A stretch of 64,000 nt of DNA from Burkholderia pseudomultivorans (GTDB taxonomy: Bacteria > Pseudomonadota > Gammaproteobacteria > Burkholderiales > Burkholderiaceae). Positions 51,236-62,405 of this stretch are shown here, in pieces. Position numbers and translations under genes: made by a program. The notes beneath the pieces are model-generated. The model searched no databases. It was given only the letters and a program-made list of their open reading frames with translations, and was not told the DNA's origin. Each line of letters opens with the position of its first letter. Positions within the stretch are counted from its first letter, which is position 1. The stretch spans positions 930,001-994,000 of the forward strand of contig NZ_CP013377.1 in assembly GCF_001718415.1 (NCBI RefSeq), read 5' to 3'.

Positions 51236-52789
51236 TCAGGCCGGCAGCGCGAAGCGCGTGACCGCGTCGCGCAGCGCCTCGGCCTGGTCGCGCAGCGAAT
51301 GCGCGGCGGCCGCGGCCTGCTCGACGAGCGCCGCGTTCTGCTGCGTGACCTGATCCATCTCGCCCACCGCGCGATTGACCTGTTCGATGCCGGCGCTTTG
51401 CTCGCGCGACGCGTGGCTGATCTCGTCGAGGATCTCGTTGACGCGGCGCACCGACTGCACGATCTCCGCCATCGTCTCGCCCGCATGCGTGACGAGCGTC
51501 GCGCCGTGCTCGACGGTCTCGTTCGACGACACGATCAGCGACTTGATCTCCTTCGCGGCCGTCGCCGAGCGTTGTGCGAGCGAACGGACCTCGGCCGCCA
51601 CCACCGCGAAGCCGCGGCCCTGTTCGCCCGCGCGCGCGGCTTCGACGGCCGCATTGAGCGCGAGGATATTGGTCTGGAACGCGATGCCGTCGATCACGCC
51701 GATGATGTCGCCGATCTTGTGCGAGCGGTCGGTAATCTCGTTCATCGTGCGTACGACGTCGTCGACGACCGCGCTGCCGCGCGTGGCCACCTGCGCGGCC
51801 TGGCCCGCGAGCGACGCGGCCTGCGCGGCGCTGTCCGCGTTCTGCTTCACGTTCGCGGTCATCTGGTCCATGCTCGACGCCGTCTGCACGAGCGCGGCCG
51901 CCTGTTCCTCGGTGCGCTGCGACAGGTCCGTGTTGCCGGACGCGATCTCGCTCGCGCCGACGTTGATGTTCTCGGTGCCGGTCCGCACGCGCGACACCAT
52001 GTCGATCAGCCCGCCCTGCATCGTGTGCAGCGCGTGCATCAGGCTGCCGCGATCGTCGTGCTTCACGTCGACGCGCGCGGTCAGGTCGCCCTGCGCGATG
52101 CGCTGCGCGGCTTCGAGCGCGGTCTCGAGCTCGCCGCCGAGGTTCGCGCGCACGCTCTTCAGCACGAGCACCATCACGGCGGTGGCGATCGCGCCGAGCA
52201 CGGCCGTCATCGCGAGCCAGCGGCCGATGCTCGCGAGCACGGCCGAGCGCACGTCGTCCATGTACATGCCGGTGACGAGATACCAGTCCCAGGGCGCGAA
52301 ACGCTGCACGGCGCTGGTCTTGTCCTGCGGCTTGTCGGCGCCCGGCTTCGGCCACAGATATTCGACGAAGCCCTTGCCGCCCGCGGCGTTGCCGGCCTTC
52401 ACGATCTCGACGAACAGGTGCTTGCCGTTCGGATCCGCGAAATTCGACACGTCCTTGCCGTTCAGCTCGGTCTTGATCGGATGCATCACGATCACCGGCT
52501 TCGAATCGTTGATCGAGATGTAGCCGTCCGTGCCGTAGCGCATCGCGGCGATTGCGTCCAGCGCCTTCTGCTTTGCGTCGGCTTCGGACATCGCGTTCTG
52601 CTGCGACAGCTTGTAGTAGCGGTCGGCGACGCTCGTCGCCTGCGCGACCAGCGCGGCAAGCTGGTCGCGGCGGTCGTCGATCATCGACGCGCGCGTCTGC
52701 CACGCGCCGAGCCCGGCGATCACGAGCAGGCCGAGCCACAGGATGACGATCATCGAGGCGAGTTTCTGATTCAGGGTAAGAGTGCGCAT
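51236..52789 (-). CDS. Methyl-accepting chemotaxis protein
   Basis: A 517-aa chemoreceptor. It has an N-terminal transmembrane helix (residues 9-30), a periplasmic single Cache-type domain ([56 protein letters not shown]), a second helix near 190-212, a HAMP domain ([12 protein letters not shown]) and the signalling domain with hairpin tip [20 protein letters not shown]. The [17 protein letters not shown] block is typical. There is no C-terminal CheR-binding pentapeptide. Cache domains of this type usually bind small organic acids. It lies alone, convergent with the response regulator gene. Confidence 0.93.
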   Translation of the reverse strand: MRTLTLNQKLASMIVILWLGLLVIAGLGAWQTRASMIDDRRDQLAALVAQATSVADRYYKLSQQNAMSEADAKQKALDAIAAMRYGTDGYISINDSKPVIVMHPIKTELNGKDVSNFADPNGKHLFVEIVKAGNAAGGKGFVEYLWPKPGADKPQDKTSAVQRFAPWDWYLVTGMYMDDVRSAVLASIGRWLAMTAVLGAIATAVMVLVLKSVRANLGGELETALEAAQRIAQGDLTARVDVKHDDRGSLMHALHTMQGGLIDMVSRVRTGTENINVGASEIASGNTDLSQRTEEQAAALVQTASSMDQMTANVKQNADSAAQAASLAGQAAQVATRGSAVVDDVVRTMNEITDRSHKIGDIIGVIDGIAFQTNILALNAAVEAARAGEQGRGFAVVAAEVRSLAQRSATAAKEIKSLIVSSNETVEHGATLVTHAGETMAEIVQSVRRVNEILDEISHASREQSAGIEQVNRAVGEMDQVTQQNAALVEQAAAAAHSLRDQAEALRDAVTRFALPA

Positions 52790-53040
52790 GGTGTCAGGGT
52801 CGGTCGGTCGAACAGGCTCGCCATAACGGCGTGACGGGATAAGTGTTTGACGGCGCGCAACGAGCGCGGCCGCAGGCGGGAAATCCCTTAGTCGACTCGG
52901 CGGCCGGCCCGCGCGGCGCGAAAGCCGGCGACGCGCGCGGGGTTGTCTGTGCATATACATAAGGCGGCTCGCTATACTGTCGGCGCACTGGCGCTGCTCG
53001 CCCGCTCGGGCGCGCCGAACAAAGCCGAAAGGAGGCAACG

Positions 53041-53988
53041 ATGCGAATTCTGGTAGTGGGCGCCGGCGCGGTCGGCGGGTACTTTGGCGGCCGGCTGGCG
53101 GCGGCGGGGCGCGACGTGACGTTTCTCGTGCGCGAAGCGCGCGCGGCCGCGCTCGCGCGCGACGGGCTCGTGATCCGCAGCCCGCACGGCGACCTGACGC
53201 TGGCGAACGTGCAGACCGTGCGCGCGGGCGACGCGGGCGCCGGCGTCGCGCCGTTCGATCTCGTGCTGCTGAGCTGCAAGGCATACAGCCTCGACGACGC
53301 GGTCGCGTCGTTCGCGCCATTCGTCGGGCCGCAGACGCTGATCCTGCCGATGCTCAACGGCATGCGTCATCTCGACGTGCTGCGCGAGCGCTTCGGCGCC
53401 GCGCAGGTGCTCGGCGGGTTGTGCGTGATCGCGGCGACGCTCGATCGCGAGCAGCGCATCGTGCACCTGAACGACACGCACGGCGTGACCTTCGGCGAGC
53501 TCGCGGGCGGCGAGTCGCCGCGCGTGCGCGCGCTGGCCGGCGTGCTCGGCGGCGCGGGCTTCGATGCGACGCTCAGCGACGACATTGCCGCCCGGATGTG
53601 GGACAAGTGGGTGTTCCTCGCGACGCTCGCCGCGAGTACGTCGCTGTTGCGCGGCTCGGTGGGCGACATTCTCGCCGCGCCGGACGGTCGCCGCCTGCTC
53701 GAGACGATGCTCGACGAGTGCAGCGCGATCGCCGCGCACAATGGCTACCGGCCCGATCCCGCCGCAATCGAACGGATGCAGCGGATGGTGCTGACGCCGT
53801 CGCCGCTCACCGCGTCGATGCTGCGCGACGTCGAGAACCGCGCACGCGTCGAGGCCGATCACGTGATCGGCGACCTGCTCGCGCGGCGCGATCCGCAGGC
53901 GGGCGACACGCTGTCGCTGCTGCGGATCGCCTACAACCATCTGAAGACTTACGAGACGCGCGTTGCGCGCGAAAGCTCGGCCGCGTGA
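53041..53988 (+). CDS. panE: 2-dehydropantoate 2-reductase
   Basis: A 315-aa NADPH-dependent reductase of the PanE/ApbA family. The cofactor motif is [16 protein letters not shown] at residues 5-20; the catalytic Lys lies in [20 protein letters not shown] near residue 190, and [12 protein letters not shown] and [13 protein letters not shown] are family blocks. It reduces ketopantoate to pantoate in pantothenate synthesis, although Burkholderia have several paralogues whose substrates may differ. AAAGGAGG stands before ATG at 53041, and a TATACT -10-like box lies near 52973. Confidence 0.87.
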   Translation: MRILVVGAGAVGGYFGGRLAAAGRDVTFLVREARAAALARDGLVIRSPHGDLTLANVQTVRAGDAGAGVAPFDLVLLSCKAYSLDDAVASFAPFVGPQTLILPMLNGMRHLDVLRERFGAAQVLGGLCVIAATLDREQRIVHLNDTHGVTFGELAGGESPRVRALAGVLGGAGFDATLSDDIAARMWDKWVFLATLAASTSLLRGSVGDILAAPDGRRLLETMLDECSAIAAHNGYRPDPAAIERMQRMVLTPSPLTASMLRDVENRARVEADHVIGDLLARRDPQAGDTLSLLRIAYNHLKTYETRVARESSAA

Positions 53989-54004
53989 CCCCATGAGGAG
54001 CGAC

Positions 54005-54032
54005 GGGCGTCCGCTCATGTCGGCGGACGCCC
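54005..54032 (+). terminator. Hairpin after panE
   Basis: A 10-bp stem (GGGCGTCCGC / GCGGACGCCC) with an 8-base loop, starting 17 bases after the panE stop. Only a short TTT follows, so termination would be partial or factor-assisted. Confidence 0.5.
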
Positions 54033-54247
54033 GCCGCTTTCCGCATTGCACAAATTTGCCGCCCGCCGCCATTCCCCGCCGGAAAGTGCAAAAAAGTATC
54101 GAAAATCAGGCGTAAAGTTGGTGGAGCCGCGCGCGCGATCGACCTACATTGTTTCCCATGCGACCGGTCCGTGTCGCCGCGCGAAACAGGTGGAATCCGG
54201 CGGCGGACGAGCGAAAAGCCGAACAGGCCGGCCAGCGAGACATCGGA

Positions 54248-55222
54248 ATGGAGACGCCAACGATGATGCACCCCGATCTGGAAGTGGTCGAAGTGCGACG
54301 CGACGAGTCGTTCAAGGTCTGGTCGCACGGCTACCCGTATCGCACGATCCGCTGGCACTTCCATCCCGAGTTCGAACTGCACCTGATCGTCGCGACGCAC
54401 GGCAAGTACTTCGTCGGCGACCACATCGGCTCGTTCGGCCCCGGCCATCTCGTGCTGCTCGGCCCGAACCTGCCGCACAACTGGGTCAGCGACATGGCCG
54501 AAGGCGAGACCGTCGAGCGCCGCAATCTGGTAATCCAGTTCGATCCCGCGTTCGTGCGCCGCTGCATGGACGCGTTTCCCGAATGCCGCGACGCACAGGC
54601 GCTGCTCGACGATGCGCGGCGCGGCGTCGGCTTCGATGCGGCGACGAGCGCCGCGATCGCACCGCTGTTCGACGAGTTGCTGGCGGCGCGCGGGATGCGC
54701 CGCATCGCGCTGTTCATGGCGATCCTCGAACGGCTTTGCGTGGCGGCCGAGCGCACGCTGCTCGCGAGCCCTGCGTATGACCAGGCCGACGTCACGCCGA
54801 CGCGGCTCAGCCACGCGCTGTCGTATATCGGCAAGAATCTCGCGTCGGAGCTGCGCGAATCCGATCTCGCGCAGCTGACCGGGCAGAGCGTCAGCGCGTT
54901 CTCGCGCGCGTTCCATCGCCATACCGGCCTGCCGTTCGTGCAGTACGTGAACCGGTTGCGGATCGAGGCCGCCTGCCAGATGCTGCTCGCCGACCACGCG
55001 AACATCACCGACATCTGCTTCCAGTCCGGCTTCAACAACGTGTCGAACTTCAACCGCCAGTTCCGCGCGGTGAAGGGGATGACGCCGTCGGAATTTCGCG
55101 CGCTGCAGCGCCTGAACGCGCGCAGCCGCGAACTGGCGCTGCATGCCGCGCCGACCGGCAATCCGCGCCCGCCGCGCGTGGTGACGCCCGGCGTGCCCGG
55201 ACTCGCCCCGCAGCCCGGATGA
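54248..55222 (+). CDS. AraC-family regulator of the polyol operon
   Basis: A 324-aa regulator with an N-terminal cupin (WHFHPEFELHLIVATHGKYF, GPGHLVLLGPNLPHNWVS) and a C-terminal pair of helix-turn-helix motifs (DLAQLTGQSVSAFSRAFHRH and ITDICFQSGFNNVSNFNRQF). The His-containing cupin suggests sugar sensing. ATG at 54248 is used here; ATG at 54263 has a better-placed GGAG. A terminator follows, and the transport operon starts 121 bp downstream, so it probably controls that operon. Confidence 0.88.
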   Translation: METPTMMHPDLEVVEVRRDESFKVWSHGYPYRTIRWHFHPEFELHLIVATHGKYFVGDHIGSFGPGHLVLLGPNLPHNWVSDMAEGETVERRNLVIQFDPAFVRRCMDAFPECRDAQALLDDARRGVGFDAATSAAIAPLFDELLAARGMRRIALFMAILERLCVAAERTLLASPAYDQADVTPTRLSHALSYIGKNLASELRESDLAQLTGQSVSAFSRAFHRHTGLPFVQYVNRLRIEAACQMLLADHANITDICFQSGFNNVSNFNRQFRAVKGMTPSEFRALQRLNARSRELALHAAPTGNPRPPRVVTPGVPGLAPQPG

Positions 55223-55224
55223 TC

Positions 55225-55252
55225 GCGGGGCTGCGGCCCGCCTGATTTTTTT
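55225..55252 (+). terminator. Intrinsic terminator after araC gene
   Basis: Stem GCGGG / CCCGC around GCTGCGG, then CTGA and seven T. It separates the regulator from the ABC transporter operon. Confidence 0.6.
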
Positions 55253-55343
55253 CCTGCCGTTTCAACCCGCCGATCGCGCCGTCCACGACGCGACGGGCTC
55301 GCTCAACCCCGAAAAAGCCGCATACATAACTGGAGACACCGTC

Positions 55344-56294
55344 ATGACACACGCATCGCCCGCCTCATCGCCCCGCCGTGCTGCCCGGATTGCGACCCGC
55401 ACCGCGCTCGCCGCCGCGGCCTTGCTGCTTGCCGCCGCACCGGCCGCGCAGGCCGCGCCGCTGCGCATCGGCATGACGTTTCAGGAACTCAACAACCCCT
55501 ATTTCGTGACGATGCAGAAGGCGCTGAACGACGCGGCCGCGTCGATCGGTGCGCAGGTCGTCGTCACCGACGCGCATCACGACGTCAGCAAGCAGGTCGG
55601 CGACGTCGAGGACATGCTGCAGAAGAAGATCGACATCCTGCTCGTGAACCCGACCGACTCGACCGGCATCCAGTCCGCGATCACGCAGGCGAAGAAGGCG
55701 GGCGCGGTGGTCGTGGCCGTCGACGCGAACGCGAACGGCCCGGTCGATTCGTTCGTCGGCTCGAAGAACTACGACGCGGGCGTGATGTCGTGCGACTACC
55801 TTGCGAAGGCGATCGGCGGCAGCGGCGAAGTCGCGATCCTCGACGGCATCCCGGTCGTGCCGATTCTCGAGCGCGTGCGCGGCTGCAAGGCCGGCCTCGC
55901 GAAATACCCGAACGTGAAGCTCGTCGACACGCAGAACGGCAAGCAGGAGCGCGCGACCGCACTGTCGGTGACCGAGAACATGATCTCCGCGCACCCGAAG
56001 CTGAAGGGCATCTTCAGCGTCAACGACGGCGGCGCGATGGGCGCGCTCGCCGCGATCGAGGGCTCGGGCAAGGACATCAAGCTGACGAGCGTCGACGGTG
56101 CGCCCGAGGCGATCGCCGCGATCCAGAAGCCGAATTCGAAGTTCATCGAGACGACCGCGCAATTCCCCGCCGACCAGGTGCGCATCGCGCTCGGCATCGC
56201 GATTGCGCGCAAGTGGGGCGCGACGGTGCCGAAGGCGATCCCGGTCGACGTGAAGGTCGTCGACCGCAGCAACGCGAAGGGCTTCAGCTGGTGA
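55344..56294 (+). CDS. Sugar ABC transporter substrate-binding protein
   Basis: A 316-aa periplasmic protein of the ribose-binding (Peripla_BP_4) type. The signal peptide ends AQAA near residue 38. The mature fold shows [24 protein letters not shown] in [34 protein letters not shown] and [18 protein letters not shown]. It delivers a sugar or polyol to the CUT2-type ATPase and permease encoded next. It is the first gene of a six-gene operon. Confidence 0.92.
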   Translation: MTHASPASSPRRAARIATRTALAAAALLLAAAPAAQAAPLRIGMTFQELNNPYFVTMQKALNDAAASIGAQVVVTDAHHDVSKQVGDVEDMLQKKIDILLVNPTDSTGIQSAITQAKKAGAVVVAVDANANGPVDSFVGSKNYDAGVMSCDYLAKAIGGSGEVAILDGIPVVPILERVRGCKAGLAKYPNVKLVDTQNGKQERATALSVTENMISAHPKLKGIFSVNDGGAMGALAAIEGSGKDIKLTSVDGAPEAIAAIQKPNSKFIETTAQFPADQVRIALGIAIARKWGATVPKAIPVDVKVVDRSNAKGFSW

Positions 56295-56347
56295 ACGACG
56301 TGCGACGCGACGCGAAGGGCGGCGGCGCCTTTTGCACGGAGAAGCCG

Positions 56348-57868
56348 ATGGACACGATACTCAGGCTCAGCCACATCACGAAAAGCTTTCCGGGCGTGAA
56401 GGCGCTGTCGGACATCGATCTGGAGATCGCGCGCGGCGAGATCCATGCGCTGCTCGGCGAGAACGGCGCGGGCAAGTCGACGCTGATGAAGATCCTCTGC
56501 GGCATTCATCAGCCGGATGCCGGCACGATCGAGATCGACGGCGCCGTGCGCCATTTCGCGAACTATCACGACGCGGTGGCGGCGGGCATCGGCATCGTGT
56601 TCCAGGAATTCAGCCTGATCCCGCACCTCGACGCGGTCGACAACCTGTTTCTCGGCCGCGAGCTGCGCGGACGCTGGGGCCTGCGCGACCGCGCGCGGAT
56701 GCGCCGCACGGCGGCCGGCCTGTTCGCGCGGCTCGGCGTGTCGATCGATCTCGATGCGCCGATCGGCACGCTGTCGGTCGCGCAGCAGCAGTTCGTCGAG
56801 ATCGGCAAGGCGCTGTCGCTCGACGCGCGCCTGCTGATTCTCGACGAGCCGACCGCGACGCTCACGCCGGCCGAGGCCGAACACCTGTTCGCGATCATGC
56901 GCGAGCTGAAGCGGCAGGGTGTCGCGATGATCTTCATCTCGCACCACCTCGACGAAATCTTCGCGGTGTGCGACCGCATCACGGTGCTGCGCGACGGCCA
57001 GTACGTCGCGACCACCGACGTCGCGCGCACCGACGTCGAGCAGCTGGTGCGGATGATGGTCGGGCGGCGCATCGAGAGCAGCTTTCCGCCGAAGCCCGCA
57101 CGCGCGGCCGACGCGCAGCCGGTGCTGGAGGTCGCGGAACTGCAGATCGAACGCGACGGCCCCGTGAACCGTTTTGCGCTGCATGCGGGCGAGATCCTCG
57201 GCTTCGCCGGGCTGGTCGGCTCGGGCCGCACCGAAACCGCGCTCGCGGTGATCGGCGCGACGCGCGCGCACCGCAAGGACGTGCGCGTGCGCGGCATCGC
57301 GGCGAAGCTGAAGGACCCCGCCGACGCGCTGCGCGCGGGTATCGGCATTCTGCCGGAAAGCCGCAAGACGGAAGGGCTCGTCACGTCGTTCTCGATCCGC
57401 GACAACATCTCGCTGAACAACCTCGGCAAGTACCGGTCGATGCGCTGGCTGATCGACCGCCGCGGCGAGGCGCGCACGACGCACGACGTGATGCGGCGCG
57501 TCGGCGTGAAGGCGCCGTCGATCCACACCGAGGTCGCGACGCTGTCCGGCGGCAATCAGCAGAAGGTCGTGATCGCGCGCTGGCTCAATCATCACACCAC
57601 CGTGCTGATCTTCGACGAGCCGACGCGCGGCATCGACGTCGGCGCGAAAGCGGAAATCTACGGGCTGATGCGCGAACTCACCGCGCGCGGCTACGCCATC
57701 ATCATGATCTCGTCCGAGCTGCCGGAAATCGTCGGCATGTGCGACCGCGTCGCCGTGTTCCGGCAAGGGCGCATCGAGGCGACGCTCGCCGGCGACGAGA
57801 TCGATCCCGACACGGTCATGACCTATGCCACGGCCGGCACGCGAGGAGCGACCCATGAAACTGCCTGA
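56348..57868 (+). CDS. Sugar ABC transporter ATP-binding protein (CUT2 type)
   Basis: A 506-aa protein with two ATPase domains, as in RbsA/XylG. The first has Walker [10 protein letters not shown] (about 38-46), [15 protein letters not shown] and Walker [12 protein letters not shown]. The second has a degenerate Walker A (GLVGSGRTE), [15 protein letters not shown] and [11 protein letters not shown]. One active and one modified site is normal for this family. ATG at 56348; it overlaps the permease gene by 14 bases. Confidence 0.94.
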   Translation: MDTILRLSHITKSFPGVKALSDIDLEIARGEIHALLGENGAGKSTLMKILCGIHQPDAGTIEIDGAVRHFANYHDAVAAGIGIVFQEFSLIPHLDAVDNLFLGRELRGRWGLRDRARMRRTAAGLFARLGVSIDLDAPIGTLSVAQQQFVEIGKALSLDARLLILDEPTATLTPAEAEHLFAIMRELKRQGVAMIFISHHLDEIFAVCDRITVLRDGQYVATTDVARTDVEQLVRMMVGRRIESSFPPKPARAADAQPVLEVAELQIERDGPVNRFALHAGEILGFAGLVGSGRTETALAVIGATRAHRKDVRVRGIAAKLKDPADALRAGIGILPESRKTEGLVTSFSIRDNISLNNLGKYRSMRWLIDRRGEARTTHDVMRRVGVKAPSIHTEVATLSGGNQQKVVIARWLNHHTTVLIFDEPTRGIDVGAKAEIYGLMRELTARGYAIIMISSELPEIVGMCDRVAVFRQGRIEATLAGDEIDPDTVMTYATAGTRGATHETA

Positions 57869-58874
57869 TTCTCCTTCCTCTTCCACGCCTTCCACGACGC
57901 TCGCGGCCGCCGCCGGCAACGGCGACGCGCCGCCGCCCCGCGCGATATGGACGCAGTTGCGGCGCTCGACGCTGTTCTATCCGCTCGTCGGCCTCGTCGT
58001 CGTCTGCATCGCGATGATGATCGCGAGCCCCGGCTTCCTGTCGGCCGCGAACCTGGAGAACGTGCTGCGCCAGGTGTCGATCAACGCGATCATCGCGGTC
58101 GGCATGACCTGCGTGATCCTGACCGGCGGCATCGACCTGTCGGTCGGCTCGGTGATGGCGCTGTCGGGCACGCTCGCGGCCGGGCTGATGGTCGCGGGCG
58201 TCAACGCGGTCGCCGCGCTCGCGATCGGCATCGCGGTCGGCTTCGGGTTCGGCTTCCTGAACGGCGTGTTCGTCGCGTTCGCGGGGATGCCGCCGATCAT
58301 CGTCACGCTCGCGACGATGGGCATCGCACGCGGCCTCGCACTGATCTATACGGGCGGCTATCCGATCGACGGGCTGCCCGACTGGGTCGCGTTCTTCGGC
58401 AGCGGCAAGGTGCTCGGCATCCAGGCGCCGGTGCTGATCATGCTGGCGGTCTACGCGATCGCGTGGCTGCTGCTCGAACGCATGCCGTTCGGCCGCTATG
58501 TCTATGCGATCGGCGGCAACGAGCAGGCGACGCGCCTCACCGGCGTGCGCGTCGCGCGCGTGAAGCTGATCGTCTACACGCTGGCCGGCGTGACGTCGGC
58601 GCTTGCCGCGATCGTGCTCACCGGCCGGCTGATGAGCGGCCAGCCGAACGCGGGCGTCGGTTTCGAGCTCGACGCGATCGCGGCCGTCGTGATGGGCGGC
58701 ACGTCGATCTCGGGCGGGCGCGGGGCGATTCTCGGCACGCTGGTCGGTGCGCTGCTGCTCGGCGTGCTCAACAACGGGCTGAACATGATCGGCGTGAATC
58801 CGTACGTGCAGAACGTGATCAAGGGCGGAATCATCCTGCTCGCGATTTATATCAGCCGCGAGCGGGCGCGATAG
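57855..58874 (+). CDS. Sugar ABC transporter permease (CUT2 type)
   Basis: A 339-aa permease of the RbsC family with about nine transmembrane helices after a Pro/Ser-rich 30-residue N-terminus. Family stretches are [40 protein letters not shown] and the terminal [19 protein letters not shown]. With the ATPase and binding protein it imports one sugar or sugar alcohol. ATG at 57855. Confidence 0.93.
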   Translation: MKLPDSPSSSTPSTTLAAAAGNGDAPPPRAIWTQLRRSTLFYPLVGLVVVCIAMMIASPGFLSAANLENVLRQVSINAIIAVGMTCVILTGGIDLSVGSVMALSGTLAAGLMVAGVNAVAALAIGIAVGFGFGFLNGVFVAFAGMPPIIVTLATMGIARGLALIYTGGYPIDGLPDWVAFFGSGKVLGIQAPVLIMLAVYAIAWLLLERMPFGRYVYAIGGNEQATRLTGVRVARVKLIVYTLAGVTSALAAIVLTGRLMSGQPNAGVGFELDAIAAVVMGGTSISGGRGAILGTLVGALLLGVLNNGLNMIGVNPYVQNVIKGGIILLAIYISRERAR

Positions 58875-58927
58875 CGGACCGGCACGAAGCAGTCCGAATT
58901 TTCCATCTTCAACGAACGAGACAACTC

Positions 58928-60016
58928 ATGACGACACCCGAAGCCCAGCCGCGGATGACCGCGGTCGTCTGCCACGGCCCCGAGGACTATCGCGTCGAAC
59001 AGGTCGACAAGCCGCGCGCAGGCCCGAACGAACTCGTGATCCGCATCGCCGCGTGCGGAATCTGCGCAAGCGACTGCAAGTGCTATACGGGCGCGAAGAT
59101 GTTCTGGGGCGGCCCGAACCCGTGGGTGAAGGCACCCGTGATTCCCGGCCACGAATTCTTCGGCTACGTCGAGGCGCTCGGCGACGGCGCGGCCGAGCAC
59201 TTCGGCGTCGCGCCCGGCGATCGCGTGATCGCCGAGCAGATCGTGCCGTGCGGCAAGTGCCGCTACTGCAAGTCCGGCCAGTACTGGATGTGCGAGGTGC
59301 ACAACATCTTCGGCTTCCAGCGCGAGGTGGCCGACGGCGGGATGGCCGAATACATGCGCATTCCGCCGACCGCGATCGTCCACAAGATTCCGCTTGGCGT
59401 ATCGCTCGAGGATGCTGCAATCATCGAACCGCTGTCGTGTGCGATCCATACCGTGAATCGCGGCGATATCCAGCTCGACGACGTCGTCGTGATCGCCGGC
59501 GCGGGCCCGCTCGGGTTGATGATGACGCAGGTCGCGCACCTGAAGACGCCGAAGAAGCTCGTCGTGATCGACCTGATCGACGAGCGGCTCGCGCTCGCGC
59601 GCGAGTACGGCGCCGACGTGACGATCAACCCGAAGCACGACGATGCGCGCGAGATCGTTCGCGCGCTCACCGACGGCTACGGCTGCGACGTCTACATCGA
59701 AACGACCGGCGCGCCGGTCGGCGTGAACCAGGGGCTCGACCTGATCCGCAAGCTCGGGCGCTTCGTCGAATTCAGCGTGTTCGGCGAGGACACGACCGCC
59801 GACTGGTCGATCATCGGCGATCGCAAGGAACTCGACGTGCGCGGCGCGCATCTGGGCCCTTACTGTTATCCGGTGGCGATCGACCTGCTCGCGCGCGGGC
59901 TCGTCACGTCGAAGGGCATCGTCACGCACGGTTTCGCGCTGGAGGACTGGGACGACGCGATCCGCATCGCGAAATCGCCGGAATCGATCAAGGTGCTGCT
60001 GAAGCCGGCCCGCTGA
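58928..60016 (+). CDS. Zinc-dependent polyol dehydrogenase
   Basis: A 362-aa medium-chain dehydrogenase. The catalytic zinc site includes ACGICASDCK and PGHEFFGYVE; the structural zinc site is CGKCRYCKSGQYWMC; the NAD-binding motif is AGAGPLGL near residue 196. It resembles erythritol/L-threitol and sorbitol dehydrogenases, so it likely oxidises a sugar alcohol to a ketose. The exact substrate is not evident. It follows the permease gene by 53 bp. Confidence 0.87.
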   Translation: MTTPEAQPRMTAVVCHGPEDYRVEQVDKPRAGPNELVIRIAACGICASDCKCYTGAKMFWGGPNPWVKAPVIPGHEFFGYVEALGDGAAEHFGVAPGDRVIAEQIVPCGKCRYCKSGQYWMCEVHNIFGFQREVADGGMAEYMRIPPTAIVHKIPLGVSLEDAAIIEPLSCAIHTVNRGDIQLDDVVVIAGAGPLGLMMTQVAHLKTPKKLVVIDLIDERLALAREYGADVTINPKHDDAREIVRALTDGYGCDVYIETTGAPVGVNQGLDLIRKLGRFVEFSVFGEDTTADWSIIGDRKELDVRGAHLGPYCYPVAIDLLARGLVTSKGIVTHGFALEDWDDAIRIAKSPESIKVLLKPAR

Positions 60017-60045
60017 CGGCAGGCGTGCCTCTCACCGGAGACATC

Positions 60046-61593
60046 ATGGAATACGTCATTGGCGTCGACATCGGCACGCAGAGCACCAAGGCGCTGCTCG
60101 TCGACCGGCACGGCACGATCGTTGCGCGGCGCTCGGCTGGCTATCGGCCCGATACGCCGCGCCCGCTGTGGGCCGAGCAATGGCCGCAGGTGTGGTTCGA
60201 CGCGGTGCTCGACTGCATCGCGGGCTGCGTGGACGATGCGCGCGCGCAGGGCGTACCGGCCGACGCGATCCGCGCGGTGTGCATGAGCAGCCTGTACGGC
60301 GGCTCGGGCATTCCGGTCGACAGCGAGATGCGGCCGATCCACCCGTGCCTGATCTGGATGGACCGGCGCGCGACCGCGGAAGTCGACTGGGTGAACGCGA
60401 ACGTCAATGTCGGGCGGCTGCGCGCGATCACGGGCAACGGCGTGGACAGCTACTACGGCTTCACGAAGATGCTGTGGCTGCGCGAACAGCGCCCGGAGGC
60501 ATGGGCGAACGTGCGTTATTTCCTGCCGCCGAACGCGTACGTGATCTACCTGCTGACCGGCGAGGTCGCGGTCGATCACAGCTCGGCCGGCAACCTCGGC
60601 GGCGTATACGACGTCGCGCGTCGCGAGTGGTCGGATGATGCGCTCGACATGCTCGGCATTCCGGCGACGATGATGCCGGAGCGGCTCGTCGATTCGACGG
60701 AGATCGTCGGCGGGCTGCTGTCGCAGTGGACCGAACGGCTTGGGCTGGTCGCCGGCACGCCGGTCGTCGCGGGCGGCGTCGATGCGTCCGTCGCGACGTT
60801 CGCGGCCGGCGCCACGCGCGCCGGGCAGCACGTCGCGATGATCGGCACCAGCATGTGCTGGGGCTATGTGAGCCAGCACGTCGATGCGCGTCACGGGCTC
60901 GTCAGCATGCCGCACGTGTTCGACGGGCAGCGCGACCTGTACGTGTTCGGCGGCGCGATCACGGCCGGCGCATCGGTCGCGTGGTTTCGCGACCAGTTTT
61001 GCCACGCGGAGATCGACGCGGCGCGTGCGTTGCCGCACGGCGATCCGCACGTGCTGCTCGAAGAAGCCGCCGCGCGCGTGCCGGCCGGTGCGGACGGCGT
61101 GCTGTTCCTGCCGTATCTGATGGGCGAACGCAGCCCGGTGTGGGATGCGAAGGCGAGCGGCGCGTTCGTCGGGCTGAGCCTCGCGCATACGCGGGCGCAC
61201 CTGTATCGCGCGGTGCTCGAAGGCGTCGCGTTCGCGCTTCGACACAACATCGAGGCCGGCCGCCGCGGCGCGGCCGTGCTCGACGACCGGTTGATCGTCG
61301 TCGGCGGTGCCGCGCACTCCGCGCTGTGGATGCAGATCATCGCCGACGTGACGGGTTTTCCGGTATGGACGATCGAGGAGGACGTCGAAGCCGCGATGGG
61401 CGCTGCGCTGCTGGCGGCGGTCGGGGCCGGGCTCGTGTCGAGGCAAGATGCGCAGGGCGGCTGGGTCACGCTCGTCGAGCGCGCGCGCCCCGATCCCGCT
61501 CGCGCAGGCCTGTATGCGGCGCGCTTCGAACTCTACACGTCGTTGTATCCGGCACTCCGGCCGATCATGCACGGGCTGCAGACACCATCATGA
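60046..61593 (+). CDS. FGGY-family carbohydrate kinase
   Basis: A 515-aa kinase of the xylulokinase/glycerol kinase family. GVDIGTQSTKALLVDRHG at residues 5-22 is the ATP phosphate-1 motif; CLIWMDRRA and VVAGGVDASVATFAAGA, then VVGGAAHSALWMQIIADVTG complete the family signature. It would phosphorylate the ketose formed by the neighbouring dehydrogenase. Substrate candidates are xylulose, ribulose or erythrulose. ATG at 60046 follows GGAG. Its stop overlaps the SDR start (ATGA). Confidence 0.9.
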   Translation: MEYVIGVDIGTQSTKALLVDRHGTIVARRSAGYRPDTPRPLWAEQWPQVWFDAVLDCIAGCVDDARAQGVPADAIRAVCMSSLYGGSGIPVDSEMRPIHPCLIWMDRRATAEVDWVNANVNVGRLRAITGNGVDSYYGFTKMLWLREQRPEAWANVRYFLPPNAYVIYLLTGEVAVDHSSAGNLGGVYDVARREWSDDALDMLGIPATMMPERLVDSTEIVGGLLSQWTERLGLVAGTPVVAGGVDASVATFAAGATRAGQHVAMIGTSMCWGYVSQHVDARHGLVSMPHVFDGQRDLYVFGGAITAGASVAWFRDQFCHAEIDAARALPHGDPHVLLEEAAARVPAGADGVLFLPYLMGERSPVWDAKASGAFVGLSLAHTRAHLYRAVLEGVAFALRHNIEAGRRGAAVLDDRLIVVGGAAHSALWMQIIADVTGFPVWTIEEDVEAAMGAALLAAVGAGLVSRQDAQGGWVTLVERARPDPARAGLYAARFELYTSLYPALRPIMHGLQTPS

Positions 61594-62360
61594 AGACGCG
61601 ATTCGATTTCGACGGTTCACGCGTGCTCGTCACGGGCGCATCGAGCGGGATCGGGCGTGCCTGCGCGGTCGCGTTGGCGCAGGCGGGCGCACGGGTCGTC
61701 GCGGCAGCGCGCGACGCGGCTGCACTCGCCGCGCTCGCCGACGAGACGGGCTGCGACACGTTGCGTGTCGATGTCGGCGGCGACGAGCAGGCGATCGATG
61801 CGGCGCTCGCGGCACACGCGGCGTTCGACGGGCTCGTCAATTGCGCGGGCGTCGCGTCGCTCGAGCCGGCGCTCGATATCGACGCGGCAGGCTTCGATCG
61901 GGTCATGGCCGTGAATGCGCGCGGCGCGGCGCTGGTCGCGCGATCGGTCGCACGGAAGATGATCGCGCGCGACGGTGGTGGTCGCCGCAGCGGCGGTGAG
62001 CGTGCAGGCGGCAGCATCGTCAATGTCTCGAGCCAGGCCGCGCTCGTCGGCTTGCCCGCGCATCTGAGCTACTGCGCGTCGAAGGCCGCGATGGATGCGA
62101 TTACGCGCGTGCTGTGCATCGAACTCGGGCCGCACGGGATTCGCGTGAACAGCGTGAACCCGACCGTCACGCTGACGCCGATGGCGCAGTTCGCGTGGAG
62201 CGAGCCGGAGAAACGCGCGCCGATGCTGGCGTCGATTCCGCTGGGACGATTCGCGGAGCCCGACGAGGTGGTCGCGCCGATCCTGTTCCTGCTGAGCGAT
62301 GCGGCGTCGATGATCAGCGGCGCGTCGCTGCCGATCGATGGCGGATATACGGCGCGATAG
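61590..62360 (+). CDS. Short-chain dehydrogenase (xylulose reductase/threitol dehydrogenase-like)
   Basis: A 256-aa SDR. It has TGASSGIGRACAVALAQAG at residues 15-33, NCAGVA, the Ser of NVSSQAALVG and YCASKAAMDA, and VNPTVTLTPM. The N-terminal FDGSRVLVTG and the pattern VDVGGDEQAI resemble dicarbonyl/L-xylulose reductases. An insertion of Gly/Arg-rich residues after MIARDG (about 130-142) is unusual. A second polyol oxidoreductase in the operon suggests interconversion of a polyol and ketose at two positions or use of two substrates. It is the last gene of the operon. Confidence 0.88.
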   Translation: MKTRFDFDGSRVLVTGASSGIGRACAVALAQAGARVVAAARDAAALAALADETGCDTLRVDVGGDEQAIDAALAAHAAFDGLVNCAGVASLEPALDIDAAGFDRVMAVNARGAALVARSVARKMIARDGGGRRSGGERAGGSIVNVSSQAALVGLPAHLSYCASKAAMDAITRVLCIELGPHGIRVNSVNPTVTLTPMAQFAWSEPEKRAPMLASIPLGRFAEPDEVVAPILFLLSDAASMISGASLPIDGGYTAR

Positions 62361-62405
62361 CGGTGCGATTGCCGCTTTGACGCGCAGTCCGCGTTCGCCG
62401 GGAAA

